From contig NZ_MDGP01000001.1 in the NCBI RefSeq assembly GCF_001747095.1, positions 1,099,001 through 1,163,000 on the forward strand: a stretch of 64,000 bases of DNA. The letters run 5' to 3'. The DNA comes from Roseivirga sp. 4D4. Lineage in GTDB: Bacteria > Bacteroidota > Bacteroidia > Cytophagales > Cyclobacteriaceae. This document shows positions 35,091 through 44,269 of the stretch, one piece after another; within the stretch, counting starts at the first letter, position 1, and each line of letters starts with the position of its first letter. The notes under the pieces were generated by a model that was not told the origin of the DNA, made no database searches, and was given only the letters and a program-made list of their open reading frames with translations. Position numbers and translations under genes: made by a program.

Positions 35091-36947
35091 ATGAAAAACT
35101 CAAGTAAGATTCTCATCATCCTAATGCTCTTATCACAGGTAGCCTTCGGTCAGAAGTTGCCAGAATTAAAGGTAGAGCCACCTTTTTGGTATGCCAACAT
35201 GCCTACCGAAAAGCTGCAAATCTCCCTTTATGGTGAAGATATTTCTTCATGGCGTGCAAGTGTAGATGTACCGGGTATCACCTTAGTCAATCAAGTAACG
35301 GGCGATAGTCCCAACTACCTCTTCCTAAACCTTGAATTAGGGCCGGATGTAACCGCTGGTAAATTTGATCTGACCCTTAAAAAGAAGAAGAAGGAACGGC
35401 CTGTTCAGTTTGAGTTAAAAGAAAGACCATCACCTGATGGCCGAAACCAGGGCTTTACCAGTGAGGATGTGATTTACTTGCTCATGCCTGATCGCTTTGC
35501 GAATGGCAACCCTGATAATGACACCATCGAAGGCATGCTGGAACCCGCCAGAAGAGATGACCCAAGCGGTCGTCACGGTGGAGATATTCAGGGAGTCTTA
35601 GAACAGTTAGACTACATTAAGGAACTTGGAATGACTGCCGTATGGTTGACCCCTGTTTTTGAAAATGATCAGACACCTGAATACAAAGCTTATCATGGTT
35701 ATGCAGCTACTGATATGTATAAAATTGATAGGCGATTTGGTAGTAATGAAGAATTTGTAGCATTTGTTGATGCTTGCCATGCTAAAGGACTGAAAGTCAT
35801 CATGGATATGATTCACAATCATATCGGTGATCAGCACTGGTGGATGAAGGATTTGCCGTTTAAAAACTGGGTACATGACCAAAGTGTGTATGGCAACACA
35901 AGTTACCGCAGTCCCGTAGCATCCGATCCCTATGCCTCAAAACATGACAAAGACCGACTGATCAAAGGCTGGTTCGTAGATGAAATGCCGGACCTTGACC
36001 AAAGGAATGAAACATTGGCCGATTACATGATCCAGAATACATTGTGGTGGATCGAATATAGCGGCATTGACGGTATTAGAATGGATACTTATGTCTATCC
36101 TTATAAGGAATATATGGCCCGTTGGGCGAAAGAAGTGATCGAGGCCTACCCCGATTTCAATATTGTAGGTGAGTCTTGGGTCGAGACGGTAGCCCATGAA
36201 TCATACTGGCAAGAAGATAGAGAAGGTGAAAATGATGGATACAACTCCTTTCTTCCAAGCGTAACTGACTTTCAGATCCATTTTGCCGTAAGAGATGGTT
36301 TCAACTCCAATTTTGGCTGGGAAAGTGGTCTCATGAAACTCTACTACGCGCTTTCACAGGATAGACTCTACTCTGACCCTATGAAGAACGTGATCTTCTT
36401 AGATAATCATGACATTGGAAGAATCTATTCCACGCTTGGGGAGAAACCTGAGCATTTAAAGATGGCATACACCTTTCTTTTGACCACAAGAGGTATACCT
36501 CAGGTCTATTACGGTACTGAATTGGCTTTTAAACAAGGTAATCAAGGCGGAGATGCAGGTAAAAGAGCAGAAATGCCAGGCGGTTGGGAAGGTGATGAAA
36601 GGTCTGTTTTTACTGCATCAGGAAGAACATCAGAGGAAAACGACATGTTCAACTATGTCAAGAAAATCACGAATTGGAGAAAGAACAGCGAAGCGATCCA
36701 CCATGGAAAGCTGTTACATTTTGTGCCAGAGAACAACAGCTATGTTTTTTTCAGGTACACCGATAATGAGCGAGTAATGGTGATCATGAATATGAATGAT
36801 ACTCCCATTACCATATCTCGTCAAAAGCACATTGAGATGTTGAGAGGTTATTCGGAAGGACATAATGCGATAACTGACGAAAAAGTCGATATTAGCAAGG
36901 ACTTCACAGTGGCTGGCAAGACTACCACTGTATTAACCTTAAAGTAA
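35091..36947 (+). CDS. GH13 alpha-amylase family enzyme (cyclomaltodextrinase/neopullulanase-like), secreted
   Basis: A 618-residue product from the ATG at 35091, where a signal peptide starts (ILIILMLLSQVAFGQ). Residues about 25-110 are the N-terminal beta domain of cyclomaltodextrinase-type enzymes. The barrel has the four GH13 regions: region I DMIHNH (Asp239, Asn243, His244), II GIRMD with nucleophile Asp332, III IVGESW with acid/base Glu361, and IV FLDNHD (Asp441). A C-terminal beta domain follows. It should hydrolyse alpha-1,4-glucans or maltodextrins in the periplasm. The ECF sigma gene starts 9 bp after its stop, so the two may share a transcript. Confidence 0.95.
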   Translation: MKNSSKILIILMLLSQVAFGQKLPELKVEPPFWYANMPTEKLQISLYGEDISSWRASVDVPGITLVNQVTGDSPNYLFLNLELGPDVTAGKFDLTLKKKKKERPVQFELKERPSPDGRNQGFTSEDVIYLLMPDRFANGNPDNDTIEGMLEPARRDDPSGRHGGDIQGVLEQLDYIKELGMTAVWLTPVFENDQTPEYKAYHGYAATDMYKIDRRFGSNEEFVAFVDACHAKGLKVIMDMIHNHIGDQHWWMKDLPFKNWVHDQSVYGNTSYRSPVASDPYASKHDKDRLIKGWFVDEMPDLDQRNETLADYMIQNTLWWIEYSGIDGIRMDTYVYPYKEYMARWAKEVIEAYPDFNIVGESWVETVAHESYWQEDREGENDGYNSFLPSVTDFQIHFAVRDGFNSNFGWESGLMKLYYALSQDRLYSDPMKNVIFLDNHDIGRIYSTLGEKPEHLKMAYTFLLTTRGIPQVYYGTELAFKQGNQGGDAGKRAEMPGGWEGDERSVFTASGRTSEENDMFNYVKKITNWRKNSEAIHHGKLLHFVPENNSYVFFRYTDNERVMVIMNMNDTPITISRQKHIEMLRGYSEGHNAITDEKVDISKDFTVAGKTTTVLTLK

Positions 36948-36956
36948 AACAGGAAC

Positions 36957-37472
36957 TTGGACACTTCAGGTTTAAAGAATAGCTGTGATAATTCATTTTA
37001 TGAATCGCTGTTTCGAACCTTAGCTCCTACCATTCGCAATTTTCTAATTTACAAATACAAAGATGCTGAAAGAGCTGCTGATATGGTTCAGGAAGCTTTC
37101 TTAACGCTTTGGAAAAACTGCGAAAAGGTTATGCCAGACATGGCCAAGGCATATCTCTATCGAGTAGCACAAAATCAAATGCTAAAGCTTGTAGACAAAG
37201 ATAAGGTCAAGCAAAAGCATATTCAATTTATTTCTAAAACCACACACAAAGAAGATCCTCAATTTCAAATGGAGTTTTCTGAGTTTGACCTTCAAATTCA
37301 GGAAGCCATTAACCAATTGTCTGAGGGGCAGCGAGAGGTCTTCTTATTAAACCGTATAGAAAAGAAAACATATAATGAAATAGCAGAGATGCTAGATGTT
37401 AGCGTAAAAGCCGTGGAGAAGCGTATGCACAAGGCTTTAGTAAAAATTAGACAGGTTCATAAAAATATTTAA
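36957..37472 (+). CDS. ECF-type RNA polymerase sigma factor (FecI-like), TTG start
   Basis: A 171-residue sigma-70 family protein with region 2 (AERAADMVQEAFLTLWKN) and region 4 HTH (KKTYNEIAEMLDVSVKAVEKR). The only start that keeps the full domain is a TTG at 36957, preceded by AGGAAC; no in-frame ATG exists before about residue 46. It lies 54 bp upstream of a FecR-type anti-sigma and a STN-bearing TonB receptor. This is the standard cell-surface signalling order: ligand binding by the receptor releases the sigma, which activates the receptor genes. Confidence 0.93.
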   Translation: MDTSGLKNSCDNSFYESLFRTLAPTIRNFLIYKYKDAERAADMVQEAFLTLWKNCEKVMPDMAKAYLYRVAQNQMLKLVDKDKVKQKHIQFISKTTHKEDPQFQMEFSEFDLQIQEAINQLSEGQREVFLLNRIEKKTYNEIAEMLDVSVKAVEKRMHKALVKIRQVHKNI

Positions 37473-37526
37473 ACCAGAGGTAGGGTAAAACAAGACCCAA
37501 CGTATTTAGAAGCAGAGTTGGTATAA

Positions 37527-38477
37527 ATGGCCGATAAAATAAACGATAGCGAAGACTTTCTAGCCAGATGGCTGAGCGGTGACCTTACACCTCAGGAGAA
37601 AGAAGAATTTGAGAATTCTGCTGATGGAGCTGAGTTTAAAGAGATCATTGGCTCCGTAGACAAAATAGCCCTGCCAGAATACGATGTTGAAAGCGAACTG
37701 GCCAAGCTTAAGGCAAGAAGAAGCACCTCTGCTCCTACGGAAACTAAAGTAGTTCAGTTCGGTAGCCTATTCAAATATGCTGCTGCCGCAGTGGTGGTCA
37801 TCGGCATATCTTTAGTTTATTTCTTAACAAGACCTAATTATACGGTTTACGAGACCCTTGCAGGACAAATTGAAAACATTACACTGCCAGATCAATCGGT
37901 GGTTACGCTTAACAGTAATTCTCGTTTGCGATTCGATCCTGACAAGTTTGACGAGAATAGACGATTGCTCCTAGATGGTGAAGCTTTCTTTGAAGTAACG
38001 AAAGGGATCAATTTTGAAGTAGAGACAGATCAGGGTACAGTGAGGGTATTGGGGACATCATTCAATATCTGGAACAGAAATGAACTGTTGGATGTGGTTT
38101 GCTACACCGGCAAGGTCAACGTAAGTAAAAGAGAATTTTCTAAAGACCTAACCCCTGGAGATGGTGTTAGAATTGATCAAGGATCTTTTAAAAGGGCTTG
38201 GAAGAAAGAAGTCGGAGAAAGCAAACCAAGCTGGATCATGAGTGGGGTAACCGAGCTAGAAAACGTAACTTTAAAGGAAGCACTTGATGAACTGAGGAAT
38301 GTATTTGGGATAGACATTAAATCAACATCAGTGCTGGATGAAACCCCATATACTGGTAATTTCCCGAATGACGATGTCAATGCGGCTATCAAACTCGTTC
38401 TAAGAGCAGACAATATTGAATATCAATACGACTCAACAAATAAGCGATTGGTACTCTTGGGTATCAAAGGTCAGTAG
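37527..38477 (+). CDS. FecR family anti-sigma factor (FecR + DUF4974)
   Basis: A 316-residue protein. The N-terminal cytoplasmic part binds the sigma (FLARWLSGDLTPQEKEEFEN). One membrane helix (about residues 87-103, FKYAAAAVVVIGISLVYFL) leads to the periplasmic FecR domain (TLPDQSVVTLNSNSRLRF; GEAFFEVTKG) and a C-terminal DUF4974 (LENVTLKEALDELRNVFGID). It transmits the state of the TonB receptor's STN domain to the sigma factor. Its 3' end overlaps the receptor frame by 62 bp. Confidence 0.94.
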   Translation: MADKINDSEDFLARWLSGDLTPQEKEEFENSADGAEFKEIIGSVDKIALPEYDVESELAKLKARRSTSAPTETKVVQFGSLFKYAAAAVVVIGISLVYFLTRPNYTVYETLAGQIENITLPDQSVVTLNSNSRLRFDPDKFDENRRLLLDGEAFFEVTKGINFEVETDQGTVRVLGTSFNIWNRNELLDVVCYTGKVNVSKREFSKDLTPGDGVRIDQGSFKRAWKKEVGESKPSWIMSGVTELENVTLKEALDELRNVFGIDIKSTSVLDETPYTGNFPNDDVNAAIKLVLRADNIEYQYDSTNKRLVLLGIKGQ

Positions 38478-41130
38478 ATCAACGATCCTACTTGTCTGTT
38501 TAATAATGTTCTCGCTTAACACCCAGGCGCAAGACAACAAGCCTTACAGTGCTAATAACCGATCTTTGAAGCAGGTACTCAACGATCTGGAAAAGCAGTT
38601 TACCATCTATTTTTCCTATAATCCTGATGAAATAAAGAATGAACGGATCACGCTTTCCCAAGGGTATAATGACTTATCGGAACTTCTCGGGCAAATTATT
38701 GATCAGACCAGCCTCGAATTAGAAAAAATCAAGGATCAGTTCTATGTTGTTAAAAGACCAGCTTCTAAATTCTTGGACATAAAAATCTCAGATGATGAAA
38801 CAGGTAATCCACTACCCTATGCTACGCTACGGCTCCAGGGCACAGCTTTAGGACAAGTTGCTGGATTGGATGGTACGATAAAACTGGTCCTTCAGAATCC
38901 AAAATCGGCCATTTTAGAAATTTCCTACCTGGGCTTTCAGGACTTTACTATTGATGTCACTGAAATTGATAGCAAGCAACAGTTTGAGGTAAAGTTGAAG
39001 CCTACCCCCATTGAGTTGACAGACTTCGAAATCAAGGAATATATTAATGTGGGAATTGGCTCTGACCCGAAAGCTAATAGCTTTAGGATACTTCCTCAGC
39101 AAATGGAGATCTTGCCGGGCCTCTCAGAGCGTGATGTCTTGCTTTCAGCTCAAATTATATCAGGGCTTACCTCAAATGATGAATCAGCCTCAGGTATTAA
39201 CGTCCGTGGTAGCGCTCCTGATAATACGCTGTTATACTGGAACGATATCCCGGTTTATCACACGGCTCATTACTTCGGCAACGTGTCTAGTTTTATTCCC
39301 TCGGCAATAGGCTCCTTAGATGTTTACAAGAACTATGTACCAGTGAGGTATGGTGGAGCCACAGCCGGTTTAATCTCCATTTCATCCAGAAACCAGATCA
39401 ATGGAGAAACCAAGGCAGAAGCTAGCGTCAATATGACCCACGCTGACGTTTATGCCAAGCTTCCATTCAAACAAGATATGGGCTCTCTAATGATCGCATT
39501 ACGCAGGTCTTACAATGATGCCATCCCTACTTGGACTTATAATTCCTATTCAACAAAGCTTTTTGGAAGTGAAACTCGAGATGCTCAAGGTTTGTATCAG
39601 GTTACAGAAGATGAAAACGACTTCGATAACAACTTGAGCTTCTATGATGTCAACCTGAAATGGGATTACCAGCCGAACAGCAGATCACTGCTTACGGCTA
39701 GTATTGTCAATAGTTCCAGTGACTTCAACTATCGCGAACAAGACGAAATTGAGGAAATCAATATAGAGCAAAGACATAAAATCCAAAGTTTTGGTTTCAA
39801 CCTAGGGTACGGCCATAGAATTAACGATAACAACTCTCTAAAGGCAAGTCTAAGCTATTCTAACTATGACATGGAGTATGCCTTTACCAATTTGAGAGAT
39901 GATTTACTTGAAGAGGACAATGACGAAATTGCAAGAAGCAATTCCATTAGAAACATTGAATTACGATTAGCCAATAGCTGGAGAGTCAATAACAATAATA
40001 TGTTGGAGTACGGCTACCAGTTGAATCAATTCACAGTCGACAATGTAATCTCAGAAACAGAGTTCTTCGAGGAAGATGCCGTTACTGACATTGGATCAGA
40101 AGGTTTGGTTAATAGCCTCTTCTTTGACTTTAACCATCGGCCGAATGACAAATTAGAAGCTGTTCTTAGTGGAAGACTGACTCATGTTGGAACATTAGGA
40201 GAGGCTTATTTCAGCCCTCAGGCCAAATTCAACTATAACTTAAAGTCTAACTTGATATTTAAATCTTCGGTTGGCATCTATCATCAATATTTGAGCACTA
40301 TACAGGAGTCTGAGTTTACGCTGTCTAATGCAGTCGAACGACACTGGCTACTCTCAGACTTAAATGACGATGAAGATGAAATAACCACCGTACCAATTAT
40401 TATTAACAGACAAGCGACTCTAGGCTTAGTGTATAATAACAGCTCTTGGTTGGTGGACCTTGATTTATACGTGAAGGACATTGACGGGATCTTGGCAGTA
40501 AATCAAGGTTTTGGATTCGAAAATGATCAGGCATTTGAACCTGGTTTTGAATTAATTCAAGGGTTTGACCTGACGATTAGAAAACGATGGAAATACTTCA
40601 GGTCCTGGTTGAGTTATAACTTTCAAGACTCGCAGGTAGAATTAAATTCTATTTTTGACAACCCTTTTCCTTCAACATTCAATATTAGACACCAGCTGCG
40701 CTTGTCTACCACCTACAACTGGAAGAACTGGGAGTTTTCTTTAGGTTATATATTCAAAACAGGTCTACCTACCACGGCAACTCCCACCCTTACGGTTAGT
40801 ACTGAATCTGACGATGACGATGATGATGACGATGATCCAGACCCTTCTGATGACGATTTGATCTATGACCTTGAATTTGCGACTCCAAATGCGCTCAGGC
40901 TCCCTAATTATCACCGCCTGGACCTATCCGTTTGGCACAAGTTCGGCAATGATAACACCAAATTTCGTGGCGAAGTAGGACTCAGTATTATCAATTTACT
41001 GAACCGTAGGAACACCTTCAACACAGCTTATTCAGTAGACTTCGATCGGGATGATCAGATTAGCGTACTTGAAAGAACTAAGTTCTTTTTAGGCTTCACT
41101 CCTAACCTTAGCTTTCGCGTCTGGTTCTAG
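38416..41130 (+). CDS. STN-type TonB-dependent receptor with poly-Asp loop
   Basis: A 904-residue outer-membrane receptor if started at the TTG at 38416, 62 bp inside fecR; the only upstream-of-signal candidate. The signal peptide is STILLVCLIMFSLNTQAQ. Then come the STN domain (SLKQVLNDLEKQFTIYFSYNPDE), a carboxypeptidase-like beta domain (GNPLPYATLRLQGTALGQVA), the plug (GINVRGSAPDNTLLYWNDIP) and a barrel ending in FLGFTPNLSFRVWF. Residues 799-807 are nine Asp, followed by PDPSDDD, in a segment between barrel strands that should face outside. It pairs with the upstream sigma/FecR. The ligand is unknown; the acidic loop hints at a cation or cationic ligand. Confidence 0.93.
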   Translation: MNINTTQQISDWYSWVSKVSRSTILLVCLIMFSLNTQAQDNKPYSANNRSLKQVLNDLEKQFTIYFSYNPDEIKNERITLSQGYNDLSELLGQIIDQTSLELEKIKDQFYVVKRPASKFLDIKISDDETGNPLPYATLRLQGTALGQVAGLDGTIKLVLQNPKSAILEISYLGFQDFTIDVTEIDSKQQFEVKLKPTPIELTDFEIKEYINVGIGSDPKANSFRILPQQMEILPGLSERDVLLSAQIISGLTSNDESASGINVRGSAPDNTLLYWNDIPVYHTAHYFGNVSSFIPSAIGSLDVYKNYVPVRYGGATAGLISISSRNQINGETKAEASVNMTHADVYAKLPFKQDMGSLMIALRRSYNDAIPTWTYNSYSTKLFGSETRDAQGLYQVTEDENDFDNNLSFYDVNLKWDYQPNSRSLLTASIVNSSSDFNYREQDEIEEINIEQRHKIQSFGFNLGYGHRINDNNSLKASLSYSNYDMEYAFTNLRDDLLEEDNDEIARSNSIRNIELRLANSWRVNNNNMLEYGYQLNQFTVDNVISETEFFEEDAVTDIGSEGLVNSLFFDFNHRPNDKLEAVLSGRLTHVGTLGEAYFSPQAKFNYNLKSNLIFKSSVGIYHQYLSTIQESEFTLSNAVERHWLLSDLNDDEDEITTVPIIINRQATLGLVYNNSSWLVDLDLYVKDIDGILAVNQGFGFENDQAFEPGFELIQGFDLTIRKRWKYFRSWLSYNFQDSQVELNSIFDNPFPSTFNIRHQLRLSTTYNWKNWEFSLGYIFKTGLPTTATPTLTVSTESDDDDDDDDDPDPSDDDLIYDLEFATPNALRLPNYHRLDLSVWHKFGNDNTKFRGEVGLSIINLLNRRNTFNTAYSVDFDRDDQISVLERTKFFLGFTPNLSFRVWF

Positions 41131-41164
41131 TATTTGACTTAAACAATTTTAAATCTCTAAACTT

Positions 41165-41206
41165 AAAAAAGCCCCGACCCCCGAAGTTTCGGGGCGGGGC
41201 CTTTTT
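41165..41206. terminator. Strong bidirectional terminator between TonB receptor and acidic-lipoprotein operon
   Basis: A GC-rich hairpin at 41171-41200 (GCCCCG, bulged AC, CCCCGAA pairing with TTCGGGGCGGGGC) is flanked by AAAAAA (41165-41170) on the left and TTTTT on the right. Both convergent transcripts can end here. Confidence 0.9.
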
Positions 41207-41224
41207 ATAAGCTAATATCGGTGA

Positions 41225-42268
41225 CTAATCATCGTCATCATCATCGTCATCCTCATCATCATCATCATCTTCCGTATATTCCTCTACAAAAGAACCATCC
41301 TCATTGAAGACTAACACAACTTCATTTGCCAATTCGATATAGTATATCTTTTCTTCAGCATCATACCATGCTTCTTCTATCTCAATACCTGAGTAGTTAG
41401 CAGAAATATAGTCGGTGATGGTTGTTGGAAGATCGGCAATATCAACTTCTTCACAATCGTCTTCATAGTCTTCATCATCTTGTTCTTCTTCGATGAAATT
41501 ACCATCCTTATCAAAAATCACAATTACCCCATTCTCCAGGAAGATCAGATACTCTTCTTCTTCTGTATCAAAGGCTGCAAAATCTATGGCAATACCAGTA
41601 TAATTTGTAGCTAAATAGTCCTTAATAGCTTGAGAAAGCGAAGTTGTGTCTACTTCTTCATATTCATCGTAATCGTCATCATAGTCGTCTTCCGTGAATT
41701 CATCAAGAAGATTACCGTCCATATCAAAGATCAACACAACACCTGATTCAAGTAATACCACATATTCACCATCTTCGGCATTTATTCCAGCTATATCTAT
41801 TTCAACACCTGCATGGTTTGCCACTAGATAGTCCAGAATCGCTTGCGGTAATGCCGCAGAATCCACCTCTTCAAAGTCATCCTCAAATTCATCGGCATAG
41901 GCCTCTAAGTTGAACGAGATTATAAATTGCTCCGAAGCATTGAAAACTAATACAGTATCATCACTCAAAAGAATGATGTACTCACCTGTATTGGTAATCC
42001 ATGCCTCTTCAATAGTCTCATTAGCGTGATTGTCGGTTACATACTGCTGTATCGCACCTGGTACGTCAGTGACCTCTTGCCAACTGTCCATTCCGGAAGT
42101 ATCATAGTCTTTTGAATTAACAAATCGAAGTCGTGATTTACTCGCTGCCGTGCCCTGTTCTTCTATGGGTACAGTATCGGTGTTCTGATTATCACAAGAT
42201 GTCATAATCGTTAAGAGTGCCAGGGCTGTCATGCCCAAATAGGTCTTTACATTTTTAATCATTTTCAT
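41225..42268 (-). CDS. Lipoprotein of four tandem PepSY-like repeats with poly-Asp tail
   Basis: A 347-residue product from the ATG at 42268 (MKMIKNV; 42262 and 42307 are alternatives). Lipobox TIMTSC. Four repeats of about 70 residues start near 66, 135, 208 and 276. Each has an LPQAILDYLVANHAGVEI-type helix, then YVVLLESGVVLIFDMDGN strands, and then an acidic linker (TEDDYDDDYDEYEE, EEQDDEDYEDDCEE). This fits the PepSY-like (DUF2874) fold. The protein ends in TEDDDDDEDDDDDDDD. Very high Asp/Glu content and surface lipidation suggest cation binding. It is last in the minus-strand redox operon, after a 102-bp gap. Confidence 0.85.
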   Translation of the reverse strand: MKMIKNVKTYLGMTALALLTIMTSCDNQNTDTVPIEEQGTAASKSRLRFVNSKDYDTSGMDSWQEVTDVPGAIQQYVTDNHANETIEEAWITNTGEYIILLSDDTVLVFNASEQFIISFNLEAYADEFEDDFEEVDSAALPQAILDYLVANHAGVEIDIAGINAEDGEYVVLLESGVVLIFDMDGNLLDEFTEDDYDDDYDEYEEVDTTSLSQAIKDYLATNYTGIAIDFAAFDTEEEEYLIFLENGVIVIFDKDGNFIEEEQDDEDYEDDCEEVDIADLPTTITDYISANYSGIEIEEAWYDAEEKIYYIELANEVVLVFNEDGSFVEEYTEDDDDDEDDDDDDDD

Positions 42269-42370
42269 TGTTTCTAGTTTTGAATACTTTAAAATCATTT
42301 CTATCACTTGCAGGCTTTCAAAGCCCTCTTCAACACGCTCTCGCGGTATTCTTAGGTGAGGTATTTCTCA

Positions 42371-42556
42371 TTAATCGTCATCATCATCTTCTTCATCGTC
42401 ATCATCATCATTTTCATTGCCTCCCATTTGATCTCCCTGAGTGACCTGAACATCTGTGCCACTAGCAGATGCATTAGCAGGCGGATTCATCTGTTCACAG
42501 CCTGAAAAGCCGATTAATACGATAAGCGTAATGAGCATTGTTAGCTTCTTCATCAT
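42371..42556 (-). CDS. 61-aa lipoprotein with poly-Asp C-terminus
   Basis: A tiny lipoprotein: signal and lipobox MLITLIVLIGFSGC, a Ser/Ala/Gln-rich middle (NPPANASASGTDVQVTQGDQ) and a tail NENDDDDDEEDDDDD. After cleavage only about 40 residues remain, so it is a lipid-anchored acidic peptide with no folded domain. It lies 7 bp after the Rieske gene, in the same operon. The acidic tail resembles those of the neighbouring PepSY-like protein and the receptor loop. I do not know a described family for it. Confidence 0.8.
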   Translation of the reverse strand: MMKKLTMLITLIVLIGFSGCEQMNPPANASASGTDVQVTQGDQMGGNENDDDDDEEDDDDD

Positions 42557-42563
42557 TCATTCT

Positions 42564-42989
42564 TTAAGCGAAAACTCTAAGCATATTTCCATCTAACTGA
42601 GTATTATAAATGGTTAGTCCATTACGACCATTGCCATTTAATCCCGCGCCATCTAGTCTGAAGCGCGCACCGTGTGCAGTGCAGTACCACTCACCATTTC
42701 TCAGAATGACCTCTTTTCTGGGGTCGTGAGAACAAGTTCTTGTAGCTGCCACATATTCACCTCCAGTGGTTCTTGCAACCACCACCTGATTGTTCACAAT
42801 GACATATCCACCGTTATTCGATAAATTTGAATTGCCTGCTGCATTGAGGTCTAGTGTAAAATCAATTGCAGCATTGTTACCAGGCTGGTCTGGGTTGATA
42901 TTCTCAACAGCGCAACCTCCCAAGCAGGTGGCCGTGAGTGCGAATGCAGCTCCCCCACCCAGTTTCTTTAAAAAGTCTTTCCGATTCAT
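42564..42989 (-). CDS. Rieske [2Fe-2S] lipoprotein
   Basis: A 141-residue protein. Cluster ligands are Cys86 and His88 in RTCSHDP, and Cys103 and His106 in WYCTAHGARF, a complete Rieske set. The N-terminus (MNRKDFLKKLGGGAAFALT) resembles a Tat-like leader with only one Arg and ends in a lipobox-like LGGC at residue 26. It is thus a small membrane-anchored electron carrier outside the cytoplasm, and not part of a bc1/b6f complex: no cytochrome b is nearby. It is flanked by the DUF3570 barrel and the poly-Asp lipoprotein. Confidence 0.9.
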   Translation of the reverse strand: MNRKDFLKKLGGGAAFALTATCLGGCAVENINPDQPGNNAAIDFTLDLNAAGNSNLSNNGGYVIVNNQVVVARTTGGEYVAATRTCSHDPRKEVILRNGEWYCTAHGARFRLDGAGLNGNGRNGLTIYNTQLDGNMLRVFA

Positions 42990-43057
42990 ATTTAATATTT
43001 ATCATTTTAACATATATACATTTTTACATGTATTAATATTTTAATTTATTAATGTTT

Positions 43058-44269
43058 CTAAAAACTAAGGTTCATTCCTATACTGAAAATATTAGCGCTT
43101 AAGCTCGGGGTTCGTGTGTAATGCCCATACTTGAGATTGATCTCCTTCAGTGTAAGAAGTCTATTATTCCTACCTGGCAACCTTAATCTTCCTATTCCGT
43201 CTGCGGGAGAATACCTTAGGCCGATGCCATACTGATGACTCGATAGATTACTCAAGTCATAATCAGAAGTGTAATACTGGAATTCACCCGTATGCTCACC
43301 AAATGGCGCAAAGTAATTGGCCTCCGACTGTGTATGATATCGATAGAACGGATAGACCGAGAAGAAACGGTTCAGCTTCACTGATGCTTCTAATGCGATT
43401 GTATGGCCTGTTATCCCCCAGTCATCCCAGTAAAAACGATAATAACTTCTTAAGAGCAACAGGTCATTCACATAGTAATTCAATCTTAGTCCTACAGGGA
43501 TTTTTAGTCTATTGAATGGCAAACGTTCTACCCTAGCCTCAGTCTGATTTGTGAAGTATACTCTGTGAAATGGCGTACTCAAGAGTCCCGACTGCGCTAC
43601 CACATCGGCCGATATACTTGCTTGCACTCTCCTGTTGATGACTGTAGAGAAACTAGCTGAGACACTATAAGACCTTCTTTGATCCGTAGTCACCCATTGC
43701 CGGTCTCTCAACTCTCTTGGATAAATAATCTCCCATCTATCAATGAAAGCCTGCCCAGCCAAGCCAAATGTTCGATTACCATCTCTTGAGGTCTTGGAGA
43801 CGTAACCAGAGAACTGAAAAGAGTTATAATCATACTCCGTTGATCCACCAAGTTTAAGTCCCCATGTCAAATCATTTTTGGCCTTTCGGCTATACCCAAA
43901 ATTCGCATGTACACGGGTGTCTTTGCTTGACGCAGACGACACAAAGTCATCAATATTGTCTGTTGAAGCAGACGAATACATGTCAAAACCGCCATCGAAA
44001 GACACGGTGTTTTTCTCATCCAGCACCAAGTTGACAATGACCTTGGATGTCAGATCAGTCAGTTGCTCTGTACCCAGACCACCTGTAACAGGTGAATTAT
44101 TTCCGTCCTGAGTGTAGTAGCTGAACAGAAGGCTGATATCTGATTCAGCCAGCTTCTTTATTTCGAAACCAGTAGTATCGGTTTCTGATTTTTCACGCTG
44201 AGCAGCAACTTTGGCCGTAACGAGTGACAGCAAAGCCAAGAAAAATACTCCTCTTAATTGCAACCGCAT
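43058..44269 (-). CDS. DUF3570 outer-membrane barrel protein
   Basis: A 403-residue protein with signal peptide (LRGVFFLALLSLVTAKVAAQ) and many alternating beta strands, ending SLSANIFSIGMNLSF, an outer-membrane-type final strand. The opening of the mature part (ISLLFSYYTQDGNNSPVTGGLGTEQLTDL) is characteristic of DUF3570. It overlaps DUF4266 by 16 bp. DUF3570 and DUF4266 are nearly always found together with ApbE and thioredoxin genes; a route across the outer membrane for electrons or a cofactor is possible but not shown. Confidence 0.9.
   Translation of the reverse strand: MRLQLRGVFFLALLSLVTAKVAAQREKSETDTTGFEIKKLAESDISLLFSYYTQDGNNSPVTGGLGTEQLTDLTSKVIVNLVLDEKNTVSFDGGFDMYSSASTDNIDDFVSSASSKDTRVHANFGYSRKAKNDLTWGLKLGGSTEYDYNSFQFSGYVSKTSRDGNRTFGLAGQAFIDRWEIIYPRELRDRQWVTTDQRRSYSVSASFSTVINRRVQASISADVVAQSGLLSTPFHRVYFTNQTEARVERLPFNRLKIPVGLRLNYYVNDLLLLRSYYRFYWDDWGITGHTIALEASVKLNRFFSVYPFYRYHTQSEANYFAPFGEHTGEFQYYTSDYDLSNLSSHQYGIGLRYSPADGIGRLRLPGRNNRLLTLKEINLKYGHYTRTPSLSANIFSIGMNLSF

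Noticed and set aside
41228..42420. Trinucleotide ATC/GTC repeats as a non-coding tandem repeat or CRISPR-like array
   Set aside because: They are in-frame Asp/Glu codons at the ends of two good lipoprotein genes; no repeat-spacer pattern.
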